Shown piece after piece: positions 33,678-46,120 of a stretch of DNA of 64,000 nucleotides. Each line of letters starts with the position of its first letter. Position 1 is the stretch's first letter. The notes below the pieces were generated by a model. The model saw only the letters and a list, made by a program, of their open reading frames with translations, was not told the DNA's origin and did no database searches. The DNA is taken from contig WELB01000132.1 of assembly GCA_009602725.1 (NCBI GenBank), forward strand, positions 120,395 through 184,394, written 5' to 3'. The position numbers and the translations under genes were made by a program. The DNA comes from Spirogloea muscicola. Taxonomy: Eukaryota; Streptophyta; Zygnematophyceae; Spirogloeales; Spirogloeaceae.

Positions 33678-36072
33678 CGCAGTCCCAGCGGCCTCGCCCG
33701 GCGCGGCGGCGCATACCGAAGGCGGCGGCGGCGCGGACGGCGGCGCGCTGCCGGCGGAGGCGCTGCTGGGCGCGGACTTCTACCGCCTCCTGGGCGTGCC
33801 GGTCTCGGCGGGCGCCGCCGAGATCCGCTCCGCCTACCGCGCCCTGCAGAAGAAGCACCACCCGGACGTCGCGGGCGAGGAGGTGCGGGCCAGACGTGAG
33901 GCTAGTGGTCAAGCTTCAGATAGAGCACCAGAGCACAAATTTGGGGGTCGGGAGTTCGAACCTTTCCAGCACGTCGGCAATCGGGATTGAATCGCCCGAC
34001 CCAGCAAAGCCCTGATGGGTGCCCACGTCGGCTGGGCCACGGTCCTGAGCGGCAGGCTGCCGTTACCTCTCTCCAATGCAGGGTCACCGCATGGCGACGC
34101 TGCTGAACCAGGCATACGACACGCTCATGGACGAGCGGCGGCGCGCGGCGTACGATGGCCAGTGGCACCGCGCCGCCGTCGCCGGCTTCGTTGGCTTCAC
34201 CGGCAAGCCGCTGAGCGCCTGGAACGGCCCGGCCTGGCCGCAGGGCATATTCGTCGAGGAGACTGTCTGCATCGGTGAGCGACGGCAATACTCGTGCCCA
34301 GGCCCACCGTGCCCTGTCAAACAGCCAGGCTTCCGGCTTCTCTGATCGTCTGGCTACGTTACCGCTGGTGGCGCCGCCATTGGATCCATCGGGCGCAGGA
34401 TGCAAGGCGTGCTACTTTGTGGCGCCCAACACCTTTGCCATGAACGAGAACACTGGCAGCGCGCACGTCAAGGTGCAGTGGGGCGATCACGAGAGCAAGA
34501 TCAAGGTGAGATTGGCTGCTAGGATGAGAGCCCCGTTTGCCGGGCCAGCTCGCCCAAACGAACGGGACTGTCAGGTGCATCAAAATAAAGGAAGCCTTGA
34601 GCCGCCGTTGCTAGCAGGTATGAGCTTGGAAGCATTCACTTTGTGCATGCACTGTTTGACTTCTTGCTTGTCTGGTTGACGCGCTGAGGCACCCTCAGAC
34701 AGCCAAAGAGGCGTGCCCAGTTGACTGCATTCATTTGGTTTCCACGGACGACCTCCCCGCACTCGAGTTCCTGATGCAGCCCCGGCAGCGGCAAAGCAAC
34801 GGCGTGTGTGGCGGCGGGTGGGAGCGCCCGGGCGCCCGCAATGTCTTCGCCGCTGCGCAGCAGCTCAAGCGCAAGCTTAAGGAGCAGGAGGAGCAGGGTG
34901 CTCGCGCTGGCGCTGGTACTGAATATGGGCTACCCACTCAGTAGCTATTCATCAGCTTTTGATGAATAGCTACAAATGACACGAGTTTGGCTCTTGACTG
35001 CTCTCTCAATGTTCTGCTTTGCCATTTCCACGTGATCATTGCACCACTCATTCAGCTGGGACTGGTGACTCCGGCTGCCGTGCCAGGCGGCGAGCCGAGG
35101 GAGGAGACGGCGGCGCAGCGTGCTGCGCGGGAGGCTGCCGACCGGGCCCTCCGGCGGGGCCCATTGTCCTGGATGTGGGCGTGGGCGGCCGGCACAGATG
35201 CCAGCTATGGTAGGACCCAGGCACGGAAGAAGGGTGAGGCCCCCTCGCAGCAGCTCTTTGGCTGGGCCAGCCGCTTGCAGCTCATCCAGTACAGTGTCCA
35301 GCCCGGCGACGTGGCCAAGGTGAGCCAACAGACCAGTGACTTTAGAAGTTAAAGCGGAATATTTTTGTGTCAAAAATTGAGCACTGTGGATCCAGCACCT
35401 AAGGCTAGCCAAGATCGTGTCCACCTTCAGATTGCACAGAGCTGCTGCTCGCCAATGCTTCAGTGGTTGAGAAGCAGGACAGCACGAGCTGCTTATTGTT
35501 CACAGAGCTATTATCTGATATACATGCCACTACTTTCTTAAACATTGCTTTGGTTTTGTGCTCCACCAGAGAGCCAGGCAGTCATTCTGGCAATCTTGCA
35601 AACGCTTTAGCATGTGCATCCCCGCTGTGTCTTGTTGTTGCAGGTTGTGGCTTTTGTACAGGAATGGGCAACAATGTGGGCATCTTCCAGCGAGCTCCCA
35701 CTGCCGTACCCATTCCGCACAGACTTCCTCCCACACGGCGTGGAGCTGACATTCATCACAATGGCGCATGGGTCAACATCAAGCCTGGGCTCGCTGCAGA
35801 TCGCTGTGGAGCCTGTGCCTGTAGACGCGCCGCACGCTCCGTACTCGTCCATCAGCCAGTGCCCTCCCACTGTCGAGGATATTCTTGAGGAGTCCGACTC
35901 AGAGGACAATGACCTGGCCACGGAGAGGTCATGGGCACTGAGCGTCGTGCGGAAGGGTGTGAAGGGGGATCGTTCCATCCCTGGCGAGGGCCGCGTCCTC
36001 CAGCACCTCAGGGATGCAATGGCACGTCGGGACAACGCCGTTGGCTATGAGGCCTACCACTTGGCACGCTGA
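33678..36072 (+). CDS. Chloroplast-type DnaJ protein with bacterial-type ferredoxin domain, 5' partial
   Basis: A J-domain co-chaperone carrying an iron-sulphur domain, like the plant and Chlamydomonas CDJ3-5 proteins that work with plastid HSP70. Exons: 33678-33882 (start lost in the gap), 34082-34274, 34399-34505, 34699-34915, 35087-35319, 35644-36072. All junctions agree in phase; the donor of the fourth exon could also be at 34899. The J-domain spans the first two exons: DFYRLLGVPVSAG, the HPD motif in KKHHPDV, then LLNQAYDTLMDERRRAAYD. The ferredoxin domain follows with CIGCKACYFVAPNTFAM and EACPVDCIHLVS, giving the C-x2-C-x2-C plus CP cysteines for a [4Fe-4S] cluster. The tail contains LKRKLKEQEEQ, an AAREAADRALRRG helix and a long C-terminal exon with an acidic patch (EDILEESDSEDND). 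A transit peptide would lie in the gap. Confidence 0.9.
33896..33976 (+). other. tRNA-like relic or SINE head in the DnaJ intron
   Basis: GCTAGTGGTCAAGC resembles an A box (D-arm) and GGGAGTTCGAACCTTTC resembles a B box (T-arm) at tRNA-like spacing. The anticodon-like loop (GCACAAA) lacks the conserved T33, and the T stem has wobble pairs. I read it as a degenerate tRNA or tRNA-derived element, not a working tRNA. Confidence 0.35.
34941..34973. repeat. Perfect 14-bp hairpin in a DnaJ intron
   Basis: Arms GTAGCTATTCATCA (34941-34954) and its exact reverse complement (34960-34973) flank the 5-base loop GCTTT, about 25 bases downstream of the preferred donor of the ferredoxin exon. Confidence 0.85.
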
Positions 36073-38290
36073 CGTTGCCCTTGCAGCTTCATATGCGTGC
36101 AGTTGTTCCCGTGGATCACCTTCGACCACATTGGCAGATCACATAGCTTGTCAGGCACTTAGCAAGACGTACTGAAGGCACTTACCAAGCCAGCTAGGAT
36201 ATGTACAGACAGAAGAAGGAGCTCATCATTTGTCGAGCACTGGCGAGTATTGCATCTACCAAGTATTGCATGACTTTTAGCAGCTTGCTACAAGGTCTAG
36301 GCTGCACCTAGCGGTACATACAACGTACATCTGTACAGACGGGACTGAACGACCTGAGGGAATCTGAAAGAGCTGTTCGCTGCTGGCAGTATGACTTTTG
36401 CCTTGGCTTGTACTTCCTTGTCGCTCTCGCAAATGCCCAGGCACAAGTTTGTCCCCTTGGCCTGCATTTGACTTGCTTGAGGCACCCGCTGTACTTTGTC
36501 CAAATGCATCGTAATTGCAGGTGACTGACTTACAGGAGCTTTTGCATGTGACGTGATGGTGTGCCTTTCAACATGATGCATATGGCTTGAAGCCGTACCC
36601 ATACAAGCTGCACTCGCAAGGGGGTTAGGTTTGCTAGTTATTGGCTGCAGCCCCAGCAGCAAGACGCAGAAGCTTTAGGCCCATCCATCCTAATAAAGTC
36701 CTGCAGCGTTACCAATTGCGGCACCCTTTACGGTAAGGAAGCCGATCACACCATCAGTGGTTTAGCGAAGCCAGTCAGCCAAATGGCGCCGCACACTTAG
36801 AGGGTAGGCCGACTGGCATACTGTCCACCATGCCAGCAAGCATGCACGCTCGCTACACAGGACTTAAGTATTGCAGCCCAATGTCGATGAGAGGGTTATT
36901 CGCATAAGACTCGCATGCAAGTAATAGAATTGCTTTGTCATGCCTGTCTATCCACCCAGCCACCAAGTCCAGTGCGGTCCTGTGTGTCGCCTGCATGATG
37001 TGCTCCAGAGTCTAAGACGGGCTTGAAGCTGGCGGGGGGGTCCCCGCTTCTCAGAACGCCGGTGTGCGCTTGTTCACAAGTGATTTCGTAAAGGGTACAC
37101 TGCAGCCATTCCTGTAGAAGCATCTGATGGCTTCAAACTCTATCTTTGTATTCAGCAGGCTATCATCGGACCAATGCGACCTGTCTATGTGCCACTGCAA
37201 GTCTCCTTGCAAGTGCACTGCAAGTCCAGCTTTGGTTGGGGGGACATGTGGGCATGGCAAGGGGGCTTCTCCTCTTCCTTAGAGCTGCCTACTTGGCAGT
37301 CATGATTACCTGGCTGCTGACTGGTCAGCCGGTCACACATAGCAAGATGCACGGCCTGGTCCATTACGGACTCCCAACGTGCTCTCAATATGGTAGTGCG
37401 CATAATGTGCAGGCAAGTGACATATAGCTGCGCAGTTGTGGCCAACTCCTTGGACTTCAAATTTCATCTCCATAGTACCATCCTGTCCCTGGACTTCAAA
37501 AGTCATCTCCAAAGTACCATCTTGTCGCCCAGATTTGCCTGGGCGACAAGATGCAGCATGAATAGCGCCCTGGCTGCTCGAGCGGCAGTGGCGATGCATG
37601 CAAGAATAGCTAGCTGAGACCTTCACACTTCCACGCTGCTGATACCTTGTGCAGTCTTTGTATCGCCACCAACACCCTGCTTTACTGTGACTGAGAGTGG
37701 CGCTGCTGGCAGAGGCAGCAAAGGACCGAGCCAGGCAGCTGCCTTTACTGATCCTCGATAATCGACTACCCAAAATAGCACATGAAACAGTACTGAAAAT
37801 GTTTGACTATGGGGAAAAATTTGGGAACGCTTCATGCTGCACGTGTGCCACCTATCAATCAGTGCAGCCAGTATGTTCTTTAGTGAACTCCACTGCCCTC
37901 TCCTGGAAGCGTCTTTCTCTCTTCTGTGACTCCATATGAGACAGTGGCTACACACCCGTAAACAGTGTTCCACTTTCCAGCTCCCTAGGATCGGGAGGAG
38001 ACAACCCAAGGCACTTCTGACTGAGAGCCTTAAGAGCATACTCAGTGTCCACGAAAGTACTTGCAGCACGTACGCCACAGCAGATGCAAGTATCAATATC
38101 ACGGTTTGCACGTGCAGCACAACCTGCTTCTGGCTATCGTGCAAAGGCCTTTGTATCGGTCTGCTAGACAACGACGTCAGTCCCTCAGGCCAGAGCTTGC
38201 CGGCCTTGCTGAAAGCTGCAAGGCAATGTGCATGCAAGTCCCTACTTTCAGATATGCATCAGTCATGCTGCAGTATACATGAGTAGTTGC
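36073..38290. other. Convergent intergenic region, no gene recognised
   Basis: 2.2 kb between the stop codons of the DnaJ gene (+) and HSP70 (-). Open frames are short and carry no known motif. It contains a tandem duplication near 37449-37530 (TGGACTTCAAA..CATCTCC repeated with spacing of about 41 bases), whose second copy runs into a perfect hairpin at 37518-37553. An unrecognised non-coding transcript cannot be excluded. Confidence 0.5.
37518..37553. repeat. Perfect 15-bp hairpin
   Basis: Arms CATCTTGTCGCCCAG (37518-37532) and its exact reverse complement (37539-37553) flank the 6-base loop ATTTGC. The left arm is the end of a tandem-duplicated unit, so the inverted arm was probably added after the duplication. 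Confidence 0.87.
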
Positions 38291-41099
38291 TTAGTCCACC
38301 TCCTCAATGGTCGGACCACCGTCCCCACCAGAGGGCTTCGCACCTCCGTCGCCCATGTCAGGTGCCTGTGGCCCGCCACCAGCTCCTCCATACATCTTGG
38401 TGATGATGGGATTTGCAATGTTCTCGACCTGCCTCTGCTGGTCTTCAAACTCCTCAACGTCTGCCAGCTGGTTTCTTTCAAGCCAATTCAGCGCCTCCTG
38501 TGATTGAAGGGTGACGAGGATGGGTGTGTGTATGTTAGTGGGATGACTACCGTCAAGTGCCTAGCAGGGTCAACAACTTCATAAAGCGTGAAACAGAGTC
38601 GGCTTGTGAAGTCGACCCACGAGGAAGCCTATGAGCATGGGCAGCTGCACTGACTTGGATGGCATTCTCTATCCTCTCTCTGTCTGAAGAGTCCAGCTTG
38701 CCAGCCACGTTCTCGTCTCGAAGCGTGTTGCGCAAGTTGTAGACGTAGTTTTCTAGCTGATTCTTGGCCTCCACCTTTTTGCGAGCTTCAGCATCTTCCT
38801 CTTTGTACTTCTCGGCATCCTGCTCATAGTAGTCAAAGAGGCAGTCAAGCACTTGATTGTGCACATTGCACATGAGTACAACATTGCGGCCGAGAGAGAA
38901 AGGCAAGGTACCTGCACCATCTTCTCTATTTCATCCTTGCTCAAACGCCCCTTCTCATTTGTGATAGTGATCTTGCTCTTCTTCCCAGTGGTTCGATCCT
39001 CCGCAGAGACGTTTAAGATGCCATTAGCGTCAATATCAAATGTCACGTTTATCTGCGGAACCCCTCTTGGTGCTGGTGGGATGCCTGACAGCTCGAATTT
39101 GCCAAGGAGGTTGTTATTTGCAGTTCTAGCCCTTTCTCCCTCATAGACCTGCACATTGAAGTCGATGAGGATTATATGCATGAGCAGCCAAAGGGTTGCA
39201 GATCAGCAGCTTAGGATGTACGTGCAGGAAAGCAAATTAGGTGCATATACTGCTCAACATTATAGATCTCATAGATGTCACAGTGCCATACCTGGATGAG
39301 CACTCCCGGTTGGTTGTCCGAGTATGTGGAGAAGGTCTGCTCCTTCTTGGTGGGGATTGTTGTATTTCGAGGAATGAGAGTGGTCATGACTCCTCCGGCA
39401 GTCTCAAGGCCCAGGCTGAGGGGGGCCACATCCAGCAGCAGGAGGTCCTGCACCTTCTGGCCACCCTCGCCAGTCAAAATGGCTGCCTGGACGGCTGCGC
39501 CATATGCAACCGCCTCGTCGGGGTTGATGCTCTTGCACAGCTCCTTCCCTGAAGTCCTTTGAGAAAGCGATTAGCTGTGTTCTGTCGGCGAAGTAAAGCT
39601 GAACATCTGTCTAGATCAAATTCAGGAGTGCCTGCAAGCTAAGGCCCTCACCATGAAAGAAGTCGGAGAGCATTTGTTGAACCTTGGGAATGCGTGTCGA
39701 TCCTCCCACAAGCACAACCTCAGCAATTTGCTTCTTGTCAAGCTTGGCATCACGAAGGACCTTCTCGACAGGCTCCATGCACTTGCGGAAGAGGTCCATG
39801 CATAGCTCTTCAAAACGAGCTCGGGTAATGGTAGTGTGGTAATCAACGCCCTCGAATAGTGAATCGACCTGCAACATGCTTCATGGTTGAGACTTGGTCG
39901 ATGTTTACAGCAAGATCCCTCATCTCTCGCTTGGACCTAGTCATTCTGTCTGCACATTTCCCATTAGTGATGCAACCCTGCGTCTTTCGTCATATATCGA
40001 CCCATATACCATGATCAGATGTTGCACCTCTTCACCTCAATAGTTGTTTGAGTTGTAAATGACAGCTGCCGCTTGGCACGTTCGCAGGCATTCTTCAGTC
40101 TGCGGATGGCACGGGCATTATTGCTAATGTCCTTGTTGTACTTCCTGCGGAAGTCTTGGACGCAGTAATTGACCAGGCGGTTATCAAAGTCCTCCCCTCC
40201 CAAATGAGTGTCACCAGCGGTTGCTTTGACCTCGAATATGCCCTCCTCAATCGCAAGCAGGGAGACATCAAAGGTGCCACCTCCAAGGTCAAATATCAGA
40301 ATGTGATTTTCTCCCTGCTTAGTGCCCTTCTTGTCCAGGCCATATGCAATTGCAGCTGCAGTTGGCTCGTTGATCATGCGTATCACGTTCAGCCCGGCTA
40401 TGGTGCCAGCGTCCTTCGTGGCCTGGCGTTGCGAGTCATTGAAGTATGCTGGCACTGTAATGACGGCATTCTTCACCACCCTGCCCAAGAAAGCGTCTGA
40501 TATTTCCTTCATCTTTCCCAAGACCATTGCTGATATCTCCTCAGGAGTGAAACGCTTGATTTCACCTTTGTACTTGACCTCTATCAAGGGCTTGTCGCCA
40601 GGCCCTTGGACCACTTTGAACGGCCACAATTTGATGTCTCGCTGTACAATAGGGTCTGAGAACTTCCGGCCAATCATACGCTTGACATCGTATACTGCAC
40701 ACATAACCATTGCAACGAGCATGCTGACCCAAAACGAGCAGGATCAGTCAAATAAGTGGAAGCTGCCACAATCCAGCGGACATGGCTGCCGATTACTACG
40801 TTGAAGAACTTCGGACTGATCCAAGAAGAACTTCGGACTGATCCAATCACAAAATCTCTGCAGAGCCATGCCATGCATATAGAGCAACCTGTGTTCTCGG
40901 GGTTGAGGGCAGCCTGGTTCTTGGCGGCGTCGCCAACCAGGCGTTCGGTGTCGGTGAAGGCCACGAAGGACGGCGTGGTGCGGTTGCCTTGCTCGTTCGG
41001 AATGATCTCGACGCGGTCATTCTGCCAGACACCAACGCAGCTGTACGTGGTGCCGAGATCGATGCCGACTGCAGGGCCGTCGATCGTTGTAGTCGACAT
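38291..41099 (-). CDS. HSP70: Cytosolic/nuclear HSP70 chaperone, 7 exons
   Basis: ATP-dependent chaperone of the cytosol and nucleus. Exons on the minus strand, high to low: 41099-40889, 40694-40036, 39868-39652, 39548-39292, 39148-38912, 38819-38655, 38497-38291. They sum to 1953 bases, giving 650 residues, the usual size. All three HSP70 signatures are present: [22 protein letters not shown] and [14 protein letters not shown]. The substrate-binding block [18 protein letters not shown] follows. The C-terminus GPTIEEVD identifies the cytosolic class, because EEVD recruits TPR co-chaperones. There is no signal or transit peptide and no HDEL. A GGxP-rich lid tail ([13 protein letters not shown]) precedes EEVD. 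No damage was seen. Upstream in-frame-independent ATGs near 41365 could form a short upstream reading frame. No canonical heat-shock element was found by eye. Confidence 0.97.
40803..40846. repeat. 22-bp perfect tandem duplication in HSP70 intron 1
   Basis: The unit beginning GAAGAACTTCGGACTGATCC occurs twice, head to tail, at 40803-40824 and 40825-40846. Confidence 0.85.
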
Positions 41100-42669
41100 G
41101 GAGGCGTGGAGGCGTCGTCGGCCAAAGCCAGGCGGGCGTGACGAGGTCCGTCGCTGCCAGCAGCAGCAAGACAACGGCGAGGGGCGCCCGGGCGCAGAGG
41201 CGGGAGCTGCAGGCGGGGCAGCGGGGGGGCAACCTGGAGAAGCGGCAGAGGCGCGGCAGCGGGAAGGGGGGGCGACGAGGAAGCGGGGCCAGACCTGGGC
41301 CGCCTGGCTCGAAGCCGAGCCGGGCCGTGCTTACCAGCGGCGGCCATGGCGGCCATGGCGGCCACGGCGCAGACCGCTTCCAGAGGGATCGCGCGAGCGA
41401 CTGCCCTCCCTCACCCCCCCATTCCTCCCTCCCCTCGCAAGGGATCCCCTCTCCCCTTCATCCACATCACGACAATATAGGCGCCATCTCCTTCCGAAGC
41501 GCTGGGCCTTCCCCCGCCTGCCTAGAGTCCCCCCCGTTCCGTTCCCCCGGCCATGCGGAGGTGCCATGCAGCGGCGGCGAGCCGACGTAGACAGTGGCGG
41601 ACCTCCTGCCGTGGCCATGGCGGCGGGCACCGTCAGGTCGATGACGGCCGTCATTGGTGCAGCGTGGTTGGAAGCGCGTGTTGTTGCTACTCCATGACTG
41701 GCTAGACGTGCATAGCTGCAGCTCGGCTTTCCAACAACGCAGCCCCTTCCCACTACCTGCCGTGTCCAATTTGGGACTAGTACTGAGACTTCAAGGCCAG
41801 CCGCCTGGCATGAAGGCGGCCTAGCAGCGTGCCGTAGCTTGGTCTTGACCTTGACCAGGAGGAGTACCCCCATTGTCGACTCAAGTCACACCAGATGTAT
41901 ATAAATTGATAACTAATTACACATCAAGTCAAGTCAGCTTTCCACTTCATGTTGACAAAGCATAAGCCACCAATAGGATATCGGCACGACAAGGGGCAAG
42001 CACGTTCTGGCACATTGGGCCGACTCCTAGCCAGATTGGTACAAGCATTAAGGTCTTCACCAATAGGAGCCTCCACAAGGTCGCCTCGGTCGCAGTCTTA
42101 TGCACCAGCTCTACCCCGTCTAGCGCCCCAAGTCCGTATTGGCGCCTTGTTCCATTTGAAGAAGCGGACCAACTTCCCCATGCGCCCGCCTGGTGAGGTG
42201 GCTAGCCATCCAAGCATACATCAAGCCGCCTTATGCACGGCATGACTTTTCACCCTTGTAACATCGTTAGAAAAGCTCCTATTCTTTCTCTAGGGCACAA
42301 ACATCATATTAAAGCCAGATCAGATCATGACTTCTGCACATCGGAGCTCTGGAAATTTGCGCTCCCCGGGGCAACATCCCAATGGGTTACTTCGCCCGTT
42401 GCTGGGGCCTCTCATTGCTCAATGCAAGGGTGCCGGTGGTCACAGCCACAGTCCTAAGATGAGGCTCCGTCTTTCTGTAGCACATGGTCGCCTTCCTCAC
42501 GCACTCGTTTCCTCGGTCCAGAAAATGACCTCCTCGGAGGGTGGCCTGACGTCGCACGCCAGCCAGTCGTCAGGCCGGCCGAAATACAGCATGAAGAGAG
42601 AAGCTCTTGAACAAGGAGTCGCAAGTGAAGGCAGCCCACAGGAGCAGGGCAACCGTGAGCCTTTTTCAG
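41100..42669. other. HSP70 upstream region and unassigned DNA
   Basis: 41100-41460 is GC-rich and probably the HSP70 5' UTR and promoter. A CTATATTG on the minus strand near 41473-41480 is a possible TATA box. From 41700 to 42670 there are only open frames without recognisable motifs, and no repeat module was seen before 42670. Confidence 0.45.
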
Positions 42670-43088
42670 AGAGCAAGCGCGGCCAGATTAACTGGTGGCT
42701 GGGAGAGGCCAGCCCAAAAGAATGGACAAGGTCTGAAAGAGTCGGAGTGCTAAGGACTGAGACAGCAGTAAGCGAACTCTCAGTAACCTCTCGTCAGTAG
42801 ATGCAAATCTGAATAGCTAGCAGGCGGAAAGACGTCGCCCTGACGGAAGCCGGAGGCCGCCGCCAGAGCTGCTTTTTCAGCTGTGAGAAGCCAGCCCGAA
42901 GAAATGACCAAGGTTCGAAGGGGCCACAATGACGGAGGGGCCTGAGAATGCTGTGTCGGATGCTATGTCAGGGTGGAGGATGGACCACTTAGTAGCTACG
43001 AGTGAGGAGCCTCAAATCCGACAGACTAGCTGCCTGAAAACTATCCCCCTGACGAAAGCCGGAGGCTGCAGCGAGAGCACGGCCAGCA
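42670..43088 (+). repeat. Module B and partial module A
   Basis: 42670-42865 is a full module B (CGCGGCCAGATTAACTGGTG, then GAATGGACAAGGTCTGAAAG, then GACGTCGCCCTGACGGAAGC). A near-identical copy is at 46628-46830. 42875-43085 is a module A right part, containing GGATGGACCACTTAGTAGCT and CTATCCCCCTGACGAAAGCC. Confidence 0.8.
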
Positions 43089-43790
<702 letters not shown>

Positions 43791-44340
43791 ACAATGCTAG
43801 TTGCCCAGTTACGACCGACTGCCACTCTGGAAATCAAAAGCCCGTACCCTCTCCGATACAGATTGAATTTGCACCTTCATTGGGACCACCCACGCGCCCC
43901 GCCCGGGCCCACACTCTGCTATTGCGCCGGCCCGGCCCCACGTGCTTCGTCTGATTTAGACAGGTTGTTCAGTGGGCCCCAGCCGCGGGCAAGCGCGCTC
44001 TTACTTTGCGCAATCCGCGTTCCGTATCAGCTCACTGCCTTTCTAAGTGGGGAATAGTTTTCCGGCAGCTAGTCTGTCGGATGTGAGGCTCCTCACTCGT
44101 AACTACTGAGTGGTCCATCCTCCCCCGTTCTGCCATAGCCTCTTTAGAAGAAGTGGCTCTCCCAATGGGGGCAAGGGCTGTGAGAAGCCAGCCCGAAAAG
44201 AATTGACAAGGTTCGAAGGGGCCAAACTACGAGCTAAGCAGCGACTGCGGGGCCTGAAGAGGCTATGGCAGAACGGGGGAGGATGGACCACTTAGTAGTT
44301 ACGAGTGAGGAGCCTCACATCTGACAGACTAGCTGCCGGT
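43791..44340. repeat. Palindromic arrangement of module A with unique spacer
   Basis: 44054-44143 is module A right half in reverse orientation, and about 44255-44337 is the same segment in direct orientation; between them is a direct module A left half (44147-44255). The reverse half also faces the direct copies ending at 43775 across a 250-bp unique spacer (about 43795-44045), whose edges read CCCCCACTATTCCCC and GTGGGGAATAG, complementary to each other. Confidence 0.8.
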
Positions 44341-45349
44341 CTTTAGGCCCCGAAGTCGCTGCTTAGCTCGTAGTTTGGCCCCTTCGAACCTTGTCAAATT
44401 TTTTCGGGCTGCTTCTCACAGCCCTTGCCCCCATTGGGAGAGCCACTTCTTCTTTTCTTTCTAAGCCGCGCTTGCTTCTTTCTAAGCGACTGTAGTTTGG
44501 CCTCACGAGTCCTGGGCCCCCTGGCTGGTAGACTTGGCGAGGAGCGCTGTCACGGCATAGATTGACACCAAGCACAAGAAGAAAGACTCTTCCAGCAAAG
44601 CCAAAAGCAAAAAGCCAGCGCACCTGCACGGACATTTCGTGGAAGTGATTGAGTAAACAGTTGACACCGCAATGCTGCTCTACATCATGCTACTAATGCG
44701 AAATTCTTTGATTGTAGGATGGACAGAGGAGCCTCGACGACTGTGGGCCTGTCACCATTATTTGACCAGCAGGCCCATTGATGGGCATGGTATCACGCAC
44801 TGCACTTTTCAGTACTTCATAGACAATGATCATGGCCCTTGCTCAACAGAGGATATCATACAGGAAGCGTGTTCAGCAAACCCAATAATAACATGGTGGT
44901 AGGGAGCCTTAAATTAATCAATAGTCGAGAGTCACGGAGCTTCCCAAATAACGGGTGGGTATTATCTGTCCCGCTTATCTTTGGTAGCTCCTCACAGCCT
45001 TGCCTCTTTAAGAGCCAGTGAGGGGACGTTGGGGGGAAGGCGGGTGGCCCTCTCTCTTAGTGCTTCCCCTGGCCCCTTCTCGTACTTTGTTCCTTCTTTT
45101 TTGGGCTTGGGCTTTTTCCCAGCCCCTCTCCTCTAAGGGCGAGCCCTTCTCTTGGGTGTTCAGATTTGGTGGGCTGGCTTTCGCAACCCCTCTTCTTTAT
45201 GGGCGAGCAATTTCTTCTTTCCAAAGCCCTTTTTGGTTGGCTGCTCCGTTTGAATCTTTGTTACTCACGTTCTTGACTTCTTCGTTCTTGACTCCTCTGA
45301 ACCTTGTTCATGCCTTTGTGGGTATTAAGCTCTTCAGAAGGGGGCGAGG
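44341..45349. repeat. Reverse module A copy and degenerate repeat DNA
   Basis: 44345-44455 is module A in reverse orientation (ACAGCCCTTGCCCCCATTGG). The rest to 45349 contains diverged CT-rich cores (near 45090-45210) and unassigned sequence. No gene was recognised. Confidence 0.6.
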
Positions 45350-46120
45350 GCTGTGAAAGCTAGCCCGAAAGAGAAGATGAAGAAAGACGGCTTCCAGGAG
45401 AAGTGGCTCTTCCAATGGGGGCAATGGCTGTGATAAGCGGTGCCCGACAAGAAGTGGGGCCGAAATAGGACTGGACAAGGTCCGAGGGGCCGGAAACGTG
45501 TTTCTGTAACTCACGAAGAGACGCTCTCTGTCCTGAGTTGCTAGCAGGCCCCGCTGGGCGCTTTGGGGACCTTTGTCAATTCCGGGCTGGCTTTCAATTG
45601 CCCTTGCCCCCATCTGACGAGCCTCTTCTTCTTTGAAGAGACGTCCTCCTTCCTACTTCCTTTGAGCCACTTTCATTTCACAGCCATCGCACCCTTTGGG
45701 AGGAACTGGCGTCTTTTGGGGTCATTCTTTCTCCTGGGCTGGCCTCTCACAACCGGGGAATAGTTTTCCGACATCTCCATTCCTTTGGGCTGGCCTCTCC
45801 CAGCCACCAGTTAATCTGGCCGCGCTTGCTTTTTCGGCAGCTAGTCTGTCGGATGTGAGGCTCCTCACTCGTAACTACTGCGTGGTCCATCCTCCCCCGT
45901 TCTGCCATAGCCTCTTCAGGTTTGGCCCCTTCGAACCTTGTCAATTCTTTTCGGGCTGGCTTCTCACAGCCCTTGCCCCCATTGGGAGAGCCACTTCTTC
46001 TTCAGGCCCCGCAGTCGCTGCTTTGCTCGTAATTTGGCCCCTTCGAACCTCGTCAATTCTCTTCGGGCTGGCTTCTCACAGCCCTTGCCCCCATTGGGAG
46101 AGCCACTTTTTCCTCTCTCA
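45350..46120 (-). repeat. Cluster of module A/B copies, mostly reverse
   Basis: Diverged direct cores lie near 45350-45500. Reverse module B lies near 45785-45835, then reverse module A near 45838-46000 and again near 46005-46115. Both reverse A copies carry ACAGCCCTTGCCCCCATTGG. Confidence 0.8.

Noticed and set aside
33896-33976. Functional tRNA gene
   Set aside because: The anticodon loop lacks T33, the stems pair poorly and no clean acceptor stem was found. It is kept only as a tRNA-like relic.
32434-34015. Open frames of about 500 codons crossing the second N gap
   Set aside because: Most of their length is N. Only the J-domain part after 33678 is supported; the rest is artefact.
40756-41697. 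313-codon plus-strand open frame
   Set aside because: It is antisense to HSP70 exons 1 and the GC-rich upstream region and shows no motif.
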